From Icerya purchasi (taxonomy: Eukaryota > Arthropoda > Insecta > Hemiptera > Monophlebidae): a stretch of DNA of 64,000 nt. The DNA is taken from contig CM077115.1 in the NCBI GenBank assembly GCA_039619475.1, forward strand, positions 133,870,172 through 133,934,171, in the 5' to 3' direction. The position numbers were made by a program, and so were the translations under genes. The notes beneath the pieces are model-generated. The model saw only the letters and a list, made by a program, of their open reading frames with translations, searched no databases and was not told the origin of the DNA. Positions 1 through 11,924 of the stretch are shown here, piece after piece. Each line of letters begins with the position of its first letter. Within the stretch, counting starts at the first letter, position 1.

Positions 1-514
1 TAACTTTGAATATAAATTTATAAATTTATTCGAAAAAGCTCACAATTTCGATTACGGAAAATGTATTGGATTATTAAAAATGAGACTACTAATTGTTTCT
101 TTTTGTGTTGTTAAAATTTGTATTACTATTAAAGTTCCATCTTACATATGAAAAATCATCCAGATAATTACAAATTATATGATTATTCGAATAAAAATTA
201 TGTTTATGTAATTTTTAAATATATGTTATAAAATTACGTCTTGGAAAGAAAAAAAATAATCGATCTAAAATTTAAATTATTCAAATTGTTAACAATGTTT
301 AGAAAAAATTGCTTAGCTTCTTTGTTATAATCATTTGATGAATTTCGTCGGTATTTCGTAATATTCGACTAATACATATTTGCCTAAAATGTAACGGTTT
401 ATTTTCAATCATACAGTGGTAATATTCCCCCCGGTATGCAGAAAGTTCTTTATTCAGATAGGTACATTCAAATCTGTACTAATATATTTTTGAACTTCAT
501 GATCCAAGTCAATA
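1..514. other. AT-rich non-coding stretch, nothing recognised
   Basis: No reading frame of useful length, no tandem array and no terminal inverted repeat were seen. The 62-codon frame that overlaps its right edge lies inside the MITE that starts at 523. Confidence 0.5.
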
Positions 515-522
515 ATGGCATG

Positions 523-737
523 CAGGGCCGTATCTGAGGATGGTTTCCGGGTTCAAACCACCCGAAACGTCTGCGAAAACATAACTGCTTGAATTAAATG
601 TACCGAAATTCAGAATAAATTTATTTCTTTTCAATTTTTGACAAAAGAAAAGAAAATTAAAATTTTCATGAATTCTATAAAAACGACTGTTTTTCATTTG
701 TTTTTATTGTCGTGTTCAAATATTGTATATATATTTA

Positions 738-775
<38 letters not shown>

Positions 776-826
776 TAAAAATATTTTCGTAACCCCCCCT
801 GAAATTGTGGTCCAAATACGGCCCTG
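523..826. mobile_element. hAT-like MITE (304 bp), non-autonomous
   Basis: The ends are imperfect inverted repeats: the left begins CAGGGCCGTATCTG and the reverse complement of the right end reads CAGGGCCGTATTTG. The 8-bp flanks are atggcatg (515-522) and atggtttg (827-834), 6 of 8 identical, as expected for a decayed hAT-type target duplication. CA..TG outer bases plus an 8-bp duplication are the hAT hallmark. The interior is AT-rich, contains an (AT)n run near 724-770 and has no transposase. The hAT placement is inference from ends and duplication length. Confidence 0.7.
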
Positions 827-834
827 ATGGTTTG

Positions 835-2090
835 TCACGTGCCGTATAAAGTTTTACCTAATTTAATTATTTCCATCGCAATTATTCTTTGAAAATTTCC
901 ATGAAACTTTTTCACCATATATGGGTGTGCGCTCTGAATCATATTAAAGAATACTTGAAATTTATACAATTTTTAAATGTGCATTCTTGCTTAGTATAAA
1001 ATGTTTTCAAATCTACTTATTGAGAGATTTAACGCGTGGGTCGCTTATTTTTATGTTCTTCTGTTTTTGCTACAGATAACATCAGTAGTTCTTAATAATA
1101 TTATCGTTCTGTCTATTTTCATATAATGTTGCCGATAAAACTTCCTATTTCACTTCGACCATTTGTCGTTAATTTTATTCGACTGAAGGTATTGTGGAAT
1201 TTGTTGTCTTGTGATTCCGTATTTTTTTGTTATTGAAATAACTAACCACCAAAAAAGGTATACTAAATGTTAATATTATTAGTACTATTATTTACACACT
1301 CCGTCTATATCAATATAACGTTACTGGTAAAATGTCGTATATTTTATTTTAGCAGCTTACGGTCGTAATTTAAATGAGAAGCTGTTGAGATGCTTCAAAT
1401 ACCGGGAGAAAGAGAATGGAAGTGTTTTTTTCTGCAGTCGAAATAGAAATTTTCTCATTCGCGATAGGTTTTTTTTTAAGAATGCGCGCATTAAGAATGA
1501 TGTATTCTATAGAAAGGACAAACAAAATTCGAGATGCAAGGTTTGTCGATATGAACGTCTCCGGTTATGACAGTTTAAGATATGTGCCGAAAAGTTCAAT
1601 TCGTCGAATTTGTCGGAGCTTTCATCCATTTTGGAAGCAGCTTCTGCAAATTTCAGGTCACAACGATCTCGTGGATAATGTGATTAAATATCTTTTAACT
1701 GGACGCGCGAGCAGCTTCATTATTTTTATCGAGAGATTCTGTTTTTAGACGAATGCGCTTTTAAAAGTAATTGTGAGGTTAGTAATCGGACTGTTAGTCT
1801 GAAACGAATCTGACCTGGCTGAGAGAGTCGGATAATCTGGGAAGTCAATGTCTAGTGTGAGATTAATAACAATCATATCATCCGCCAGCTCTCTTTTTTC
1901 ATTATGAATCGTAATAAATATTTCGAACTGTTAATTAGAAAATATTCCTCTTCGTAAAAATGGTTTTGCTTTCAACAGGACCGCGGTTAGCTAATATATC
2001 AAAACTAGTCCGAGTTCAACTAAGGAGAATGTTTCTCCCAGGGGAGGTGCAAATATGGTTTAGTTCTTTATTCATTTCACTGGCTAGAAT
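835..2090. other. Unassigned AT-rich sequence
   Basis: Small frames at 1385-1570 and 1416-1748 have no recognisable domain and overlap in different frames, which argues against a gene. An (AAT)n-like microsatellite at about 2090-2120 precedes the LINE fragment. Nothing else was identified. Confidence 0.4.
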
Positions 2091-2117
2091 TATTATAATT
2101 ATAATTATTATTATTAT

Positions 2118-2620
2118 TATACGTGTATTATATTTATTTTTTTGGTTTTTTCCGTACGTGCTTACAGCATCGTAGGCTAGCAGCGCGACTTGAGGGGAGG
2201 GTTAAATTTGATTGTAGAGGTTGTGGTACCTTGGGGAAACTTGAAGAGGGCGGAAACCGAGTTGTCTGAGTCTTCTAGGAGTGATGTGATGTGGTGGAGG
2301 AGCTTTTATATGCTTTTTGACGCTGTGAAAGTGTGTCTGAGCGGTCAAGTAGAAGGTGACGAATAGAAATCGGAGTGGCTGAGCAGTTTGGGTAGACTAG
2401 GCGAGCGGTGAGAGTAAAGAGATGGCCTTGCGTGAGAAGAGTATGGTCGAGGCGCCTGCGTTTAAGATCAACTTGGTGTCTTCTATCGAATGAGAGATTT
2501 GATTTCCATTTTCTAATAGAGGGTTTTAAGGAGCGAAGATGGTAGTGACCGAAGTTCTTTTAGTTGAAGTTTGATGGTGCGTCGGAAATCGGCTAAGGAA
2601 ACTGGTTTCGAATTGGATTA
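2118..2620 (-). mobile_element. 3' end of a non-LTR retrotransposon (LINE-T, copy 1)
   Basis: About 430 bp are shared with 24086-24560. Read on the minus strand, the translation (with frame breaks) contains RRLDHTLLTQGHLF, then PNCSATPISIRHLLLD, and further on LLEDSDNSVSALF. This is the arginine/histidine-rich stretch followed by the C-x-HLLL zinc-knuckle end that many I/LOA/Jockey-type ORF2 proteins carry after the reverse transcriptase or RNase H. An A-rich tail in element orientation lies at the low-coordinate end (about 2118-2150). The copy is heavily 5'-truncated and no RT domain remains. Clade uncertain. Confidence 0.6.
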
Positions 2621-2879
2621 GAGCTGTTTTATATTGTTGCTTGTTTATGGGGAACATTAAAAAGTCTACAGTAAAAAGGAACATGGTACATAGAATTACG
2701 TACAATCTGTATTACCTGAAAAAAGAATTTCGAGCCGTCGTTTCTAACAACAGTACTTTTTACGTTGGACAACGTGAATTTAAGAATTTGTAACGTGAAG
2801 AAAAAAACACGATTTGTTTAAAAATAAAAAATAACGTCGTTATACAGGTCAAGAAAAAAAAAATAATGAGATTTCGGAA

Positions 2880-3405
2880 GACTTTCCTGTTTCTCCAACC
2901 CTGACTCCTTTTACCTTGCTTTACAGCCTTCTCCATCCGTTTCTCCTTGGTTTAATAAAATTTTCCCACTATCAGCCGTTCTGTCATTTCTTCCATAGTT
3001 CGCCTTCGTTTTAATCACAGTCTGCTCCCGGCTTCTCGTTTCCGCTTTGCTCTGGTTCAATCTCCTTTGTGTCCCCTTCATCCTCCTACCTTAAATGGCA
3101 CGTGTGATGTAAACCACGTACTATTTGAATGTTCCTTTATTTCTACAGAACGCGCGATCCTTTATTCCAATTTGCTTAGCCTTGGCCTCCCTACTCCTTA
3201 CAGTGCCCTCTATATTCTCACTTTTCCATCTCCTTCTGTTGTTCCCTTGTTAGCTAGCCGCCTTCATTTCCTCTGTCTCTAATCGTTTCTTGATTTAACT
3301 TGTCGCTCCATATGTCCTTCTATTCTTTTAATCTTTTGTGTTGGGTAAATGTCCTGTGCTGGCGTGCTCATTTAAAAAAAAAAGAAATAAAAAAAAAAAA
3401 AAGAA
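2880..3405 (+). mobile_element. 3' end of a non-LTR retrotransposon (LINE-W, copy 1)
   Basis: The frame at 3067-3282 reads MCPLHPPTLNGTCDVNHVLF followed by ECSFISTERAIL: a C..C..H..C zinc knuckle of the kind that ends RNase H-bearing LINE ORF2 proteins. The sequence upstream (2950-3065) aligns at DNA level with 5905-6000 and 29940-30060. The element ends in an A-rich tail at about 3372-3404. It is 5'-truncated with no RT domain left. Related copies: 5905-6290 and 29860-30089. Confidence 0.65.
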
Positions 3406-5900
3406 AAATGTCTCAAACAAAAAAGTTAATTTTTTCATGATAAAATTGAAATCCGCCAAAAAAAAAAAAAAAATAGCACTCCATTCCGCATAAAAAAACT
3501 GGTTTTCCGTTTGAATAGTCCATTTCTGGTGGGGAGCGGAAGCCGAAAATATTTCCGTTCAATGTGGTACAGACAATTGTATGAGACTTTTTAATTTTAC
3601 TGGATAGTCTAATTTGAAAACGGGTGGTCGGGTGAACGGATGGTTTAAGACGCAGGTATTTACGCGCGATTACAATATACAAATTTTCACCGAAAGAATA
3701 AGGGGAGATTTTTTACGCTAAAAAAAAGAGCCGATAATAAATAGCGTTTTTTTTTCTTTCAAATTTCAGGTATAAAACGAAATGCGGAACAAGAATTACA
3801 TTTTCAGTAGAGAAATTTACCGGAGCCAAAATTACGAGACTTACTTTGGTCGATAGTGTGAATGCGAACTCTAAGTCCGCGCGAGGAATTGAAGCTGATG
3901 AGAGAACGAGAAATCGGGAAAAATTCGGAAAAAGAAAATTTTAGGTGTTTTTTCATTAGTTATCCGTAAAAATGGTTGAAAAGTAGTGAATGTTGACAGT
4001 TTTGAATTTACGGATTAAAAGAATCAGTAAAAACGGCGAATGTCGAAACTCCGAGTGAATATCGTCGAAGGTAAATGTGGCGTGCACCAGTGTAGGGGAC
4101 AACTGAAAATGTTTTTACATTAAACGTCGATCGAAATATCGCCATTCATTAGAATGCCCCAGCTAGGTGTGGTTAAAGTTATATCTTTTTTTCCGTTCCT
4201 GCGTGAACTAGTACTACGGTCTAATCGCGAACGCTGACAGATCAGCGCACATTTAGAAAGCAAAACCTCACCTATTTCTATCCTCTTTCGAAGTGTTTGT
4301 AATCGCCATTTTTAAAAAGATGGCAATTTTATTTTTAATAAAATTCCGCTATAAAGTGTTATAACTATAGACGTGTTAATATCGCAAACGCTAGTGTAGA
4401 TTTTTTGTAATTCCATACATAAGCGTTTTCCTATTTTATCATTAAAATTAACCCCCCAGCCCGCCGCTCCGCTGATAGGCACGCTACTGCGTCGAATCAG
4501 CTCATATTAACCGCATCCTATATTATTGAACGATATACGTCGTCGTCCACAAATTCTCTCCGTTTTCATTCAATAACCTGTTATTATTACATTCCTCTTC
4601 GGCTTTCTGGGTCAACGAACGAAAATTTATCGAAAAAAGAAAAGGTAAAAATTTTATAAATGAACGTGCGTATTAGCGCGGGTTACGGTGCATTCGATTT
4701 ATTACGATTTCGGACCGAGACGTCTATTTAAAATGTAGTTTACGCATCGCGAATTATACGCATTCGTTTCTGCAACTTATGTTAAGAATCACTGACTGAA
4801 GCAAGAGCGAACACGCTCGCGTACGCTATCCTCGAGGAATTCCGAAGATACATTTACCGATTAAAATAGGAAATACCAAAGAGCACATTCCAGCGGTGTA
4901 CGTGAATTTCTTTCGCTGGAAAACAACAGATGGTCGGCTCCATTTAATACGCGGATAGTAGAGTTCATTACCGGAACTTATACGCCTTAACGATATTTAA
5001 TATGCCCCTATATTTTCTGGCAACCGCGAGACCGGTCAAGTTGTACTGCTACCACTGGAAATGAACGATTCAATGCTGTTTGATTTTAGACCAGATAATT
5101 CTGTACCTCTACCAAGTCCAGACGATCCCGTCTGATTGATTTTCTCGATATTTTAATTTTAAAAATAATGCACGTTACTCACACATACACACACATACGC
5201 GCCTACCTATACACATGTATGTGTATACAAAATGTATTATTACAGAATGTAACCTATTTCTTTATATGAACACTAGGTAATGGATAGATTTAGATAAAAC
5301 TTTTATTCGAACTCGATAATGCATACGAAAGTGTAATTTTAACCATTGAATTTATCTAGCTTCGTATTTTAATTTATCAATGAGTACGCTACTCTCGGTT
5401 GGAATAGATACTTATTTTTACGCGGAAATATTTTGGTTTTTTTTGTTTTTTTGTAATTATTATAAAACCGGGAATATAATAACTGCAAGGCAGAGTTGTT
5501 TAAGCAGTTTGTAAGTTTGGTTCCAAGTTCGCCATCGCACACTGAAAGTACCGTAAAAATGTAACATTAGTGTTATGTAAATATCTTTAGATGACCAAAT
5601 AGAGAAAAATCGCCATTGGTCACGTGACTATTCTGTTGATAGTGATTAATTAGGTGCTTTGTTTTTTTTTTTTAATTAAATTAAAATAACAATAGCGCAA
5701 TAAAATTTTGGTGGAACTAATAGATAATTCTAAAATAAGCGTTAAAAATTTTTGAATAAGTTAAACTTGCGCAGAACATATTGCGAATTGAAGAGCCCAA
5801 GTCATGGAGATTATGTTTCAATTCATCTTGTTTTTTTTTTTTTTTTTTTTTTATCCTTTTCCTTTTTATTGTAAATAACAAAAAATTCATTCCTCTTCTT
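3406..5900. other. About 2.5 kb without recognisable genes
   Basis: A-runs and T-runs, a short (CA)-rich patch near 5180-5220 and a T22 run near 5830-5852 were seen. The minus frame 3413-3682 contains homopolymer-coded residues and no domain. Neither introns with conserved coding exons nor RNA genes could be recognised by eye. This is one of the longer candidate single-copy stretches of the window. Confidence 0.4.
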
Positions 5901-5904
5901 ATCA

Positions 5905-6290
5905 ACGTTTCGCTCTCGTTTCGTTAATCAGACTGCGTTTTAATCACTCCCTTCTACCCTCTTCACGTTTTCGTTTTTACCTGTCCTCCCCTCTCCCGAT
6001 TGTCCCCTTCACAGTTCCATCTCTACTCCACTATATATTGCAAACCACATCTTCTTTGAATGCCTCGCCCTTGATTCTGAACGCTCTGTTTTGTACTCCA
6101 AAATTTTAGCACTATGACTATCTGCTCCTTAGAATTCTTCCTTTGTCCTTTCCTTTCCATCTCCAGATATAATCCCTGTATTTCAATCTTTCCTAAGCTC
6201 TATTTCTAATCGTTTCTCTATTTAACCCTTTCCATGTTTTCTGTAGTTGCTGGGTCAAAGCCGCTGGCGCATCCAAAAGATAATATATAA
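5905..6290 (+). mobile_element. 3' end of a non-LTR retrotransposon (LINE-W, copy 2)
   Basis: Aligns with LINE-W copy 1. Translating across one reading-frame break gives CPLHSSISTPLYIANHIFFE followed by CLALDSERSVLYSK, the same knuckle as at 3067. The 3' part (about 6240-6280, ctgggtcaaag...ctggcgcatcc) parallels 3340-3370. It abuts an AT-rich tail that grows into the long (TA)n block at 6322. Stops interrupt the frame, so this is dead. Confidence 0.6.
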
Positions 6291-6320
6291 AATAATATTA
6301 TTATTTTATATTTAAAAAAA

Positions 6321-6493
<173 letters not shown>

Positions 6494-6730
6494 GAGAACA
6501 TTTTACCAATCGGTTTTTCTGTTCTTATCTTCCTATTTCAACTCATTTCCTCATTTATAAATTATGTTTACGCAAAGATAGGAGTAGTCCTTTTTATTCC
6601 ATTATTGGTATTAACAAAGTATAAACGTGTTTCGAGTATTGTTTCCGTCTTTGAAGCAGTTTTCAAATTCATTGCTTACATTGAATTTACTTTCGTACTT
6701 TTTTAAATTCTAAACATTCTAAAAAGGTAT

Positions 6731-6731
6731 T

Positions 6732-6766
<35 letters not shown>

Positions 6767-8430
6767 GATTTTTACTGCCTACATAGGCTATAATCTACTT
6801 AGTCTAGTTACAGTACGGTACATAGTTTTATAAAACTAAGTGTAGCATTGTACGTTTAAGAGGTATGGTCCGGCGTATCTGTTTTAATTTCACATATTTT
6901 GCAGTTATTTTATTGTTTGTTACTTTGAAAATCTTTTAAGCTATGTTTGAAGATTTCCATGGCCGATTATGAACTAGAAAATAATTCGGTACTATATCTT
7001 TATTTAATAATCGTTCTTCTATTCTGGGAATTAATTTGCATCTTCACCATCCTACTTGATCATTATCATGTTATTGTTCCTACCATTTTGTATATTTGAT
7101 TCCAATTTCATTGATTCCTTCTTTTTTAGTTCTTTTGTTTTTATCAAGATTTTTCATCATTTTTAATGTTTTTATTTCGTTTGCTTTCCATAATTGTAGT
7201 TCTACGGGTAGAGCACCTGCGATGATAATATTCGTTGCTCAGTAAGAAATGTTGTTTGTGGGCGAAGATCCATTGTTGACATGCTCAAAGGGGGGTTAGA
7301 AAAAAAAAAAAAAATAAATTGTTTTTTGTAAGATATTACGTTCATTATAATATTTTCCTTTGTTCTGATTTTATTTTTTTCCTGTTGTTCTTTTTATCTA
7401 AATTTAGGATAGTAAATAACTCTGGCGTATTCTACTAGTGATCGGAATAAGGCTCCAATATAGAATCCTTCTCTTCTTAAATTTGAGCCCAAAAGTATTT
7501 CGGTGAAGAGAAATCATCTTGCAATAGTTGTTTTTTTCGATTTCATCTAAAATATACTCGATATGACTGCTAAAATTCACATTTTCGTCTTATTAAATAC
7601 TCCGAAGTATTTCATTTCATTCTTTCTCCTTCTACTCTTATGATCATTCTTCTATTTCTTTCTTAATTTTAGATTTATTTATTTTCCTAGTTATCAAAAG
7701 GATATTATTAGTTTTTTTCTGATTTAAACTTAATCCTAATCTCTTCAGTTTTTGAACAATAATCCTGATTTCATCACTGATATATACTGTTGTTTTTTTT
7801 AATGTATTTGAGGCCTGCTATGAGAGTAGAAGATCATCCGCATAGCTTATTAATTTTATGTTTCAAGCCCTGCTGCTTTATGTATCTGTGCCATAGCTAT
7901 GTTTAAAATTAACGGAGAGATGACTTGAATCCTTGGGGCACATCAGCTGTGAGTATTCGTTCGTATATCATCTGTTCGTTACTGTAAAATTGTATTATTA
8001 TGTTGTTTAAAACGCTTTTTAATTAAATTAATTAAGCCTGACTGAACTCTTTTGAACAGTTTCAAAATTGACGACCATTTTATCCTGTCAAACGCCCACC
8101 ACTGATGTGAAAGCTTATTAATATAATTATTTTATGATTTTCATTAACATTATTGCTGTATGCTTCAATTACATCCATACACAGGTCCTAATGGCCTGTT
8201 CAGTAGAGATTTTTTCCGTACGTGTCCAAATTGGTAATTGTGTAGACATTCTTTTTTTTTTCTTTTTTTTTTTTTTTTAAATCTCTTTCTCAATTTTGTA
8301 TCTTATTATTTTTTCGTACACTTTGCCAATATTGGGTAACCGTGTTGTTATAGGTCTGTAAGAATTCGCATCTTGCGGGTTTCTATCAGGTAGGTTAATT
8401 TAAACGGATACGTTTTCTTTAACCAACTGA
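6731..8430 (-). mobile_element. Decayed non-LTR retrotransposon with (TAAA)n tail (LINE-E)
   Basis: In minus orientation the order is: near 8400-8290 NLPDRNPQDANSYRPITTRL and then PNIGKVYEKII (the RT fingers motif YRPI...GK.YEKII); near 8120-8040 a remnant of the motif-A region (AFDRIKWSSIL, imperfect); near 7900-7820 ILNIAMAQIHKAAG then ISYADDLLLS (the catalytic YADD box); near 7770-7660 LKRLGLSLNQKKT (RT motif D/thumb). The element ends at a (TAAA)n tail, seen on the plus strand as (TTTA)n at 6730-6766. Many stops and shifts; no endonuclease domain remains. The clade is not certain: the tail type and ADD context would fit a CR1/L2/LOA-like element. The T-rich tract at 8251-8279 is an internal homopolymer. 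Confidence 0.7.
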
Positions 8431-9745
8431 TGTGTGACACATACCTATAACGTTGTCTATGAAATAACTATTAATAATGGCAAGATCGCGCCGGCAGTTA
8501 GATCAGGGTCCGTTTTATAATTGAATCGAATGAACAGGTTGCTGAAATAATTGAAAGGAAGTTACGATGATATTTTTTCCATTCGATTTTAAAAAACCAT
8601 AATTTATTCATTGGCTGCATCTCGGCGATAGAAATCAAATGACGACACGTGCAATAAAAATTACATCGCATAAATTAATAACCATCGTAATAACAGTAAC
8701 AATAATAATATCGATAATAAAACAGATAAATTATAAAAAATACGATTGACGAATCAATACATAACGAGCATATAAAATTAAACTCAGTCCTAATAAATTG
8801 AAGCTGTAAATATTACATTTTATGTGTTTGAATAAGAACGACTTTTTTTTTTTTTTTTTTTTTTTTTTAATGTTATAACTATATTCTCTCCCCATATATG
8901 TATGTGCAAGGTGCCCCATAAATGGTGCGCGAACTCTCTGGTGTTGATAGCTTCACGATCTATCAAAATAACCTAAAGTATGTTTCCGCATCGAATGTAT
9001 TAAACAAATTTTTTAAGTTATTAAAGGGTTTCCCTAGTGTGACTGCCCAAACATTGATTTTCAGGATTTAGAATTGCATAAAATATTTCCAAACTTTGGT
9101 AGTATACATATATATATATACATGTGATTCAAGTAACTACAACACTTTTTTTTGCATAAAAATATTGAAATACAAGCAACTTATGTAATTGTTTCCAGAT
9201 TTCCTAAAGAAAAAAAAGTTGTTTCACTGCTGCAGTGATTGCCGCCGTCAGAGTGTCTGAAAAGAAAAAAAAAAAAATCCTTCAACTTGAAGACATTTGC
9301 TGTACAATGACGTAGAATTATGAAAAAATATTAAAATTTGACAAAATGGCGGAGTTTTTAAAAAAAATGTGAAATTTCGACCAAAAAAATGGTGTTTTTT
9401 GGTATAGCAAATTGACCTTTTTTATCCAAACATAAAAATTCTACTTCAAAACTTTATCGATAATTATTTGCTAATTGAGTAAACTAGAAACAAAGTCGAA
9501 TTGTGCAACGCTCCGTGTAAGTTGTCGTATTTCGATTTGATACGATTTACGGAAGAAGAAGAGATCGTGCCATTTTATATTGACATCGTGTTCTTCCGTG
9601 TTTTAGGTATAATTCATTTTTACCGATTTCTTTTTTTTTTGCTTTATTTCTTAACTTCATTACCTACTTCGGCGTTACCTTTTTTTTTTTACAAAGTAAG
9701 ATTTGCTATATGATTCGGGGTTTTTCTACGCCATATGTATTTTTG
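8431..9745. other. Unassigned sequence with homopolymer runs
   Basis: Contains a T-run at 8843-8868, a short (TA)n near 9108-9120 and A-runs. The text around 8907-8950 (ggtgccccataaatggtgcg) looks like the end of a dispersed element, but no matching second end was found. No gene recognised. Confidence 0.35.
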
Positions 9746-9747
9746 AT

Positions 9748-10254
9748 CGTGATTTTAATTCGTTCATTTTTTTTGCTGTTTATGACATGTGTTAGTCAGG
9801 CCCGTGCCCAGAATTTTGAAAAGGGGGGTGAAAATTTTCTTTGCATATCTATTTTATAAATAACAATACATTTTTCACTAATATTCATACTATTAATAAT
9901 TTCTATAATTTTGCTTTATGTATTAATAAGCTATATAAATCATTAATAAAAATTACATATGTTATTGATTATACTCGTAATAAAAAGTTTTTCTTTAAGA
10001 TATTATTGAAGTGCCTAAAAGTATGGAACATATTTTTTATTTTTTCTTTTTCAATGTATAAGAATACCCTAAAATATCATCAATATTTATTTTAAATTTT
10101 TGATTTTTTTCAGATTCTTGCGTATGTATAATAACTATTTTAGTTCTCATGCCCCCCCCCCCCCACCCCACCCACACCCGCACCGTGGACACGGCTTTGG
10201 TGTTAGTTCACATACTATAAATAATGGGTAAAATGAACGAACTGAAATTACGAC
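9748..10254. repeat. Hairpin repeat H, copy 1, split by a hAT-like MITE in its loop
   Basis: The left arm (about 9748-9775, TTTTAATTCGTTCATTTT) and right arm (about 10225-10254, AAAATGAACGAACTGAAATT) are inverted copies. Removing the nested MITE (9797-10199) and one copy of its 8-bp duplication restores a compact hairpin of roughly 100 bp. The same arm motif AAATGAACGAACT recurs at 10743 and 46979 in hairpins H2 and H3. Class of element unknown; a very short foldback or MITE is likely. Confidence 0.6.
9797..10199 (+). mobile_element. hAT-like MITE (family M), copy 1, 403 bp
   Basis: Begins CAGGCCCGTGCCCAGAATTT and the reverse complement of its right end reads CAAAGCCGTGTCCACGG. It is flanked by a perfect 8-bp duplication, gtgttagt, at 9789-9796 and 10200-10207. 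A second copy lies at 30098-30494. The interior is AT-rich with a C-rich block near 10151-10180. The 84-codon frame at 9841-10095 is not conserved in the other copy and resembles no transposase, so the element is non-autonomous. hAT assignment rests on CA..TG ends and the 8-bp duplication. Confidence 0.85.
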
Positions 10255-10654
10255 TAGAAAAGGAACTGGCGGGAACAACACAATTCGTTGTTTTTTTTAA
10301 AAATATTTTCTAACCATTAATTTTTTCGATAAATAAATTTTTAACTTGTGATCTTTAGACGTTTTTCAATAAGCTACTACAGAAAAATTAAAAATAAATG
10401 TAAACTTTTGACGGCTTAATTAAAAGCAAAATGCTTCACCGTAATAATGTGTGATGCTTTAAATATTAATAACTATTATTGTAAGTATTACGTTAATTAA
10501 AGTTTTGTTATATTTTATTTTAATAATGTTTTTTATTGTTTTTTAAATTGAAATAAAATGCTTCCAAAAATTAATTATGATCTCTACGCCATTTTCAAAA
10601 TGTTAGTTACTTTTCTCAAAAATTAGTTTTTTTACATTGCTCCATTTTTTTTTT
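10255..10654. other. AT-rich spacer between hairpins H1 and H2
   Basis: No coding or structural signal seen. Confidence 0.35.
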
Positions 10655-10782
10655 CGCTCACATTCATTTTGGTCATAATTCTAGTTCACTCATCTTCCTG
10701 TTATTCGTCGTTTGTTTTCATTCACACATTATGAATAACAGTAAAAATGAACGAACTAAAATTACGACCAACAATGAGCTGG
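10655..10782. repeat. Hairpin repeat H, copy 2
   Basis: Near-palindrome: the left arm from about 10669 (TTGGTCATAATTCTAGTTCA) and the right arm ending about 10771 (AATGAACGAACTAAAATTAC then GACCAA) pair over about 40 bp with some mismatches. The loop is about 25 bp near 10708-10732. The arms match H1 and H3. Confidence 0.65.
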
Positions 10783-10947
10783 CGCCAGTAATATAATCGT
10801 TTATTATTATCATAATATCATCCGGGGTTTTTAATCTTTTAGTATGGTTTATTGCGATTTTGTATACTAGGCAGCTTTTATATTTCTTTATACACATATA
10901 TATATATATTATTTGAGAGACATTATTAGGTGTATATTGAATTTGAC

Positions 10948-11140
10948 TCATAATTTAGGGTGTACTGCAAATATATGGTCCGTGCTTTCCAGGTTCCCGC
11001 TATATTTCCTACAGTTTTCGTTTTCTACTGTTTCTTTTAATACCCTCTTCAAGTAAACACGTGCTTCCCATACGCCATCTTGCAATGCCATTATGAAAGA
11101 TTCTGTCTCTGCGCGCAGTTTCCGGCTGTTACTCATTTGT
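10948..11140 (-). pseudogene. C-terminal fragment of a LINE polyprotein
   Basis: The 62-codon minus frame reads SRKLRAETESFIMALQDGVW, then YLKRVLKETVENENCRKYSG, then ESTDHIFA. The order (K.ETE.F..A.QDG, K.VLK, C-x-x-C, E..DHI..) is one I know from the zinc-knuckle C-termini of some LINE proteins in invertebrates. The second knuckle cysteine is a tyrosine here and the distal cysteine is missing. No RT domain lies adjacent. Recognition is from pattern memory and needs a profile search. Confidence 0.45.
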
Positions 11141-11924
11141 TAGTATTTACTTAATCGATAGTGTCTTTGTAAATGTGCGATATTTGTCGAGTAAATTTCG
11201 CCCTCTTAAAGGTGCTGCATGCATCGTTTTCCAAATTATCAACCAATATCGGTAGTTCTTTTGTCTTCCGCTTACATGCTACTGATAATAGTACACTGTC
11301 GTTGTTACAACCGCGAGTATCTCATATATATTTCGTTTCGTTACACCTTTGCGTAAAAATATTATTTTAATGTTACTAGTAGTTATTTGTTATGTAAATT
11401 ATTAAGATAATTCTTCTTCCTGCCTTCTTTCGAACATTAATTAGGCGTTCTAAAGCAGTATGCAGGTAATGCATTCAAAATTTTGTTAAATACGTTCATA
11501 TTTTAGTTCAGTATTACTTCATTCGATAACTCTGAAACCGAACCTGCAAATATCTCTATCGCTTTTACTCTATGTTTTGCTTGCATTTCTTCTTTTAAGG
11601 ATTGTTATTTTTAATGGATTTTAAAATAATACGTCCACTAATTTCTGTTTTACTTTTTTTTTTTTTTTTTTTTTTTTACATTGTATACGTTTTTCAACCA
11701 CTTCCAAATATTTATAGTGTGTATCTAATTCAGTATGTTCCAACTGTGCGATACCCAGTAGCGTCGTTGCGACAGAGTTTTTCGCTTTTCCTTTTACACT
11801 ATGGATTACGCTACGTTTTTCTATTCCAAAATTCCATACTAATAGTGATCTTGGCCGTATATTGTTTTAGCATTCTAATTTTAAATTATCCATGTAGAAG
11901 GGGTAGTTTAATAATTCGTTAAAG
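11141..11924. other. Unassigned sequence
   Basis: Contains a T-run at 11658-11677. The 106-codon plus frame 11602-11922 is hydrophobic because of that homopolymer and shows no domain. Nothing else supported. Confidence 0.35.

Noticed and set aside
4455..4495. Possible DNA-transposon end (AGGCACGCTACTG)
   Set aside because: No matching opposite end or flanking duplication was found nearby.
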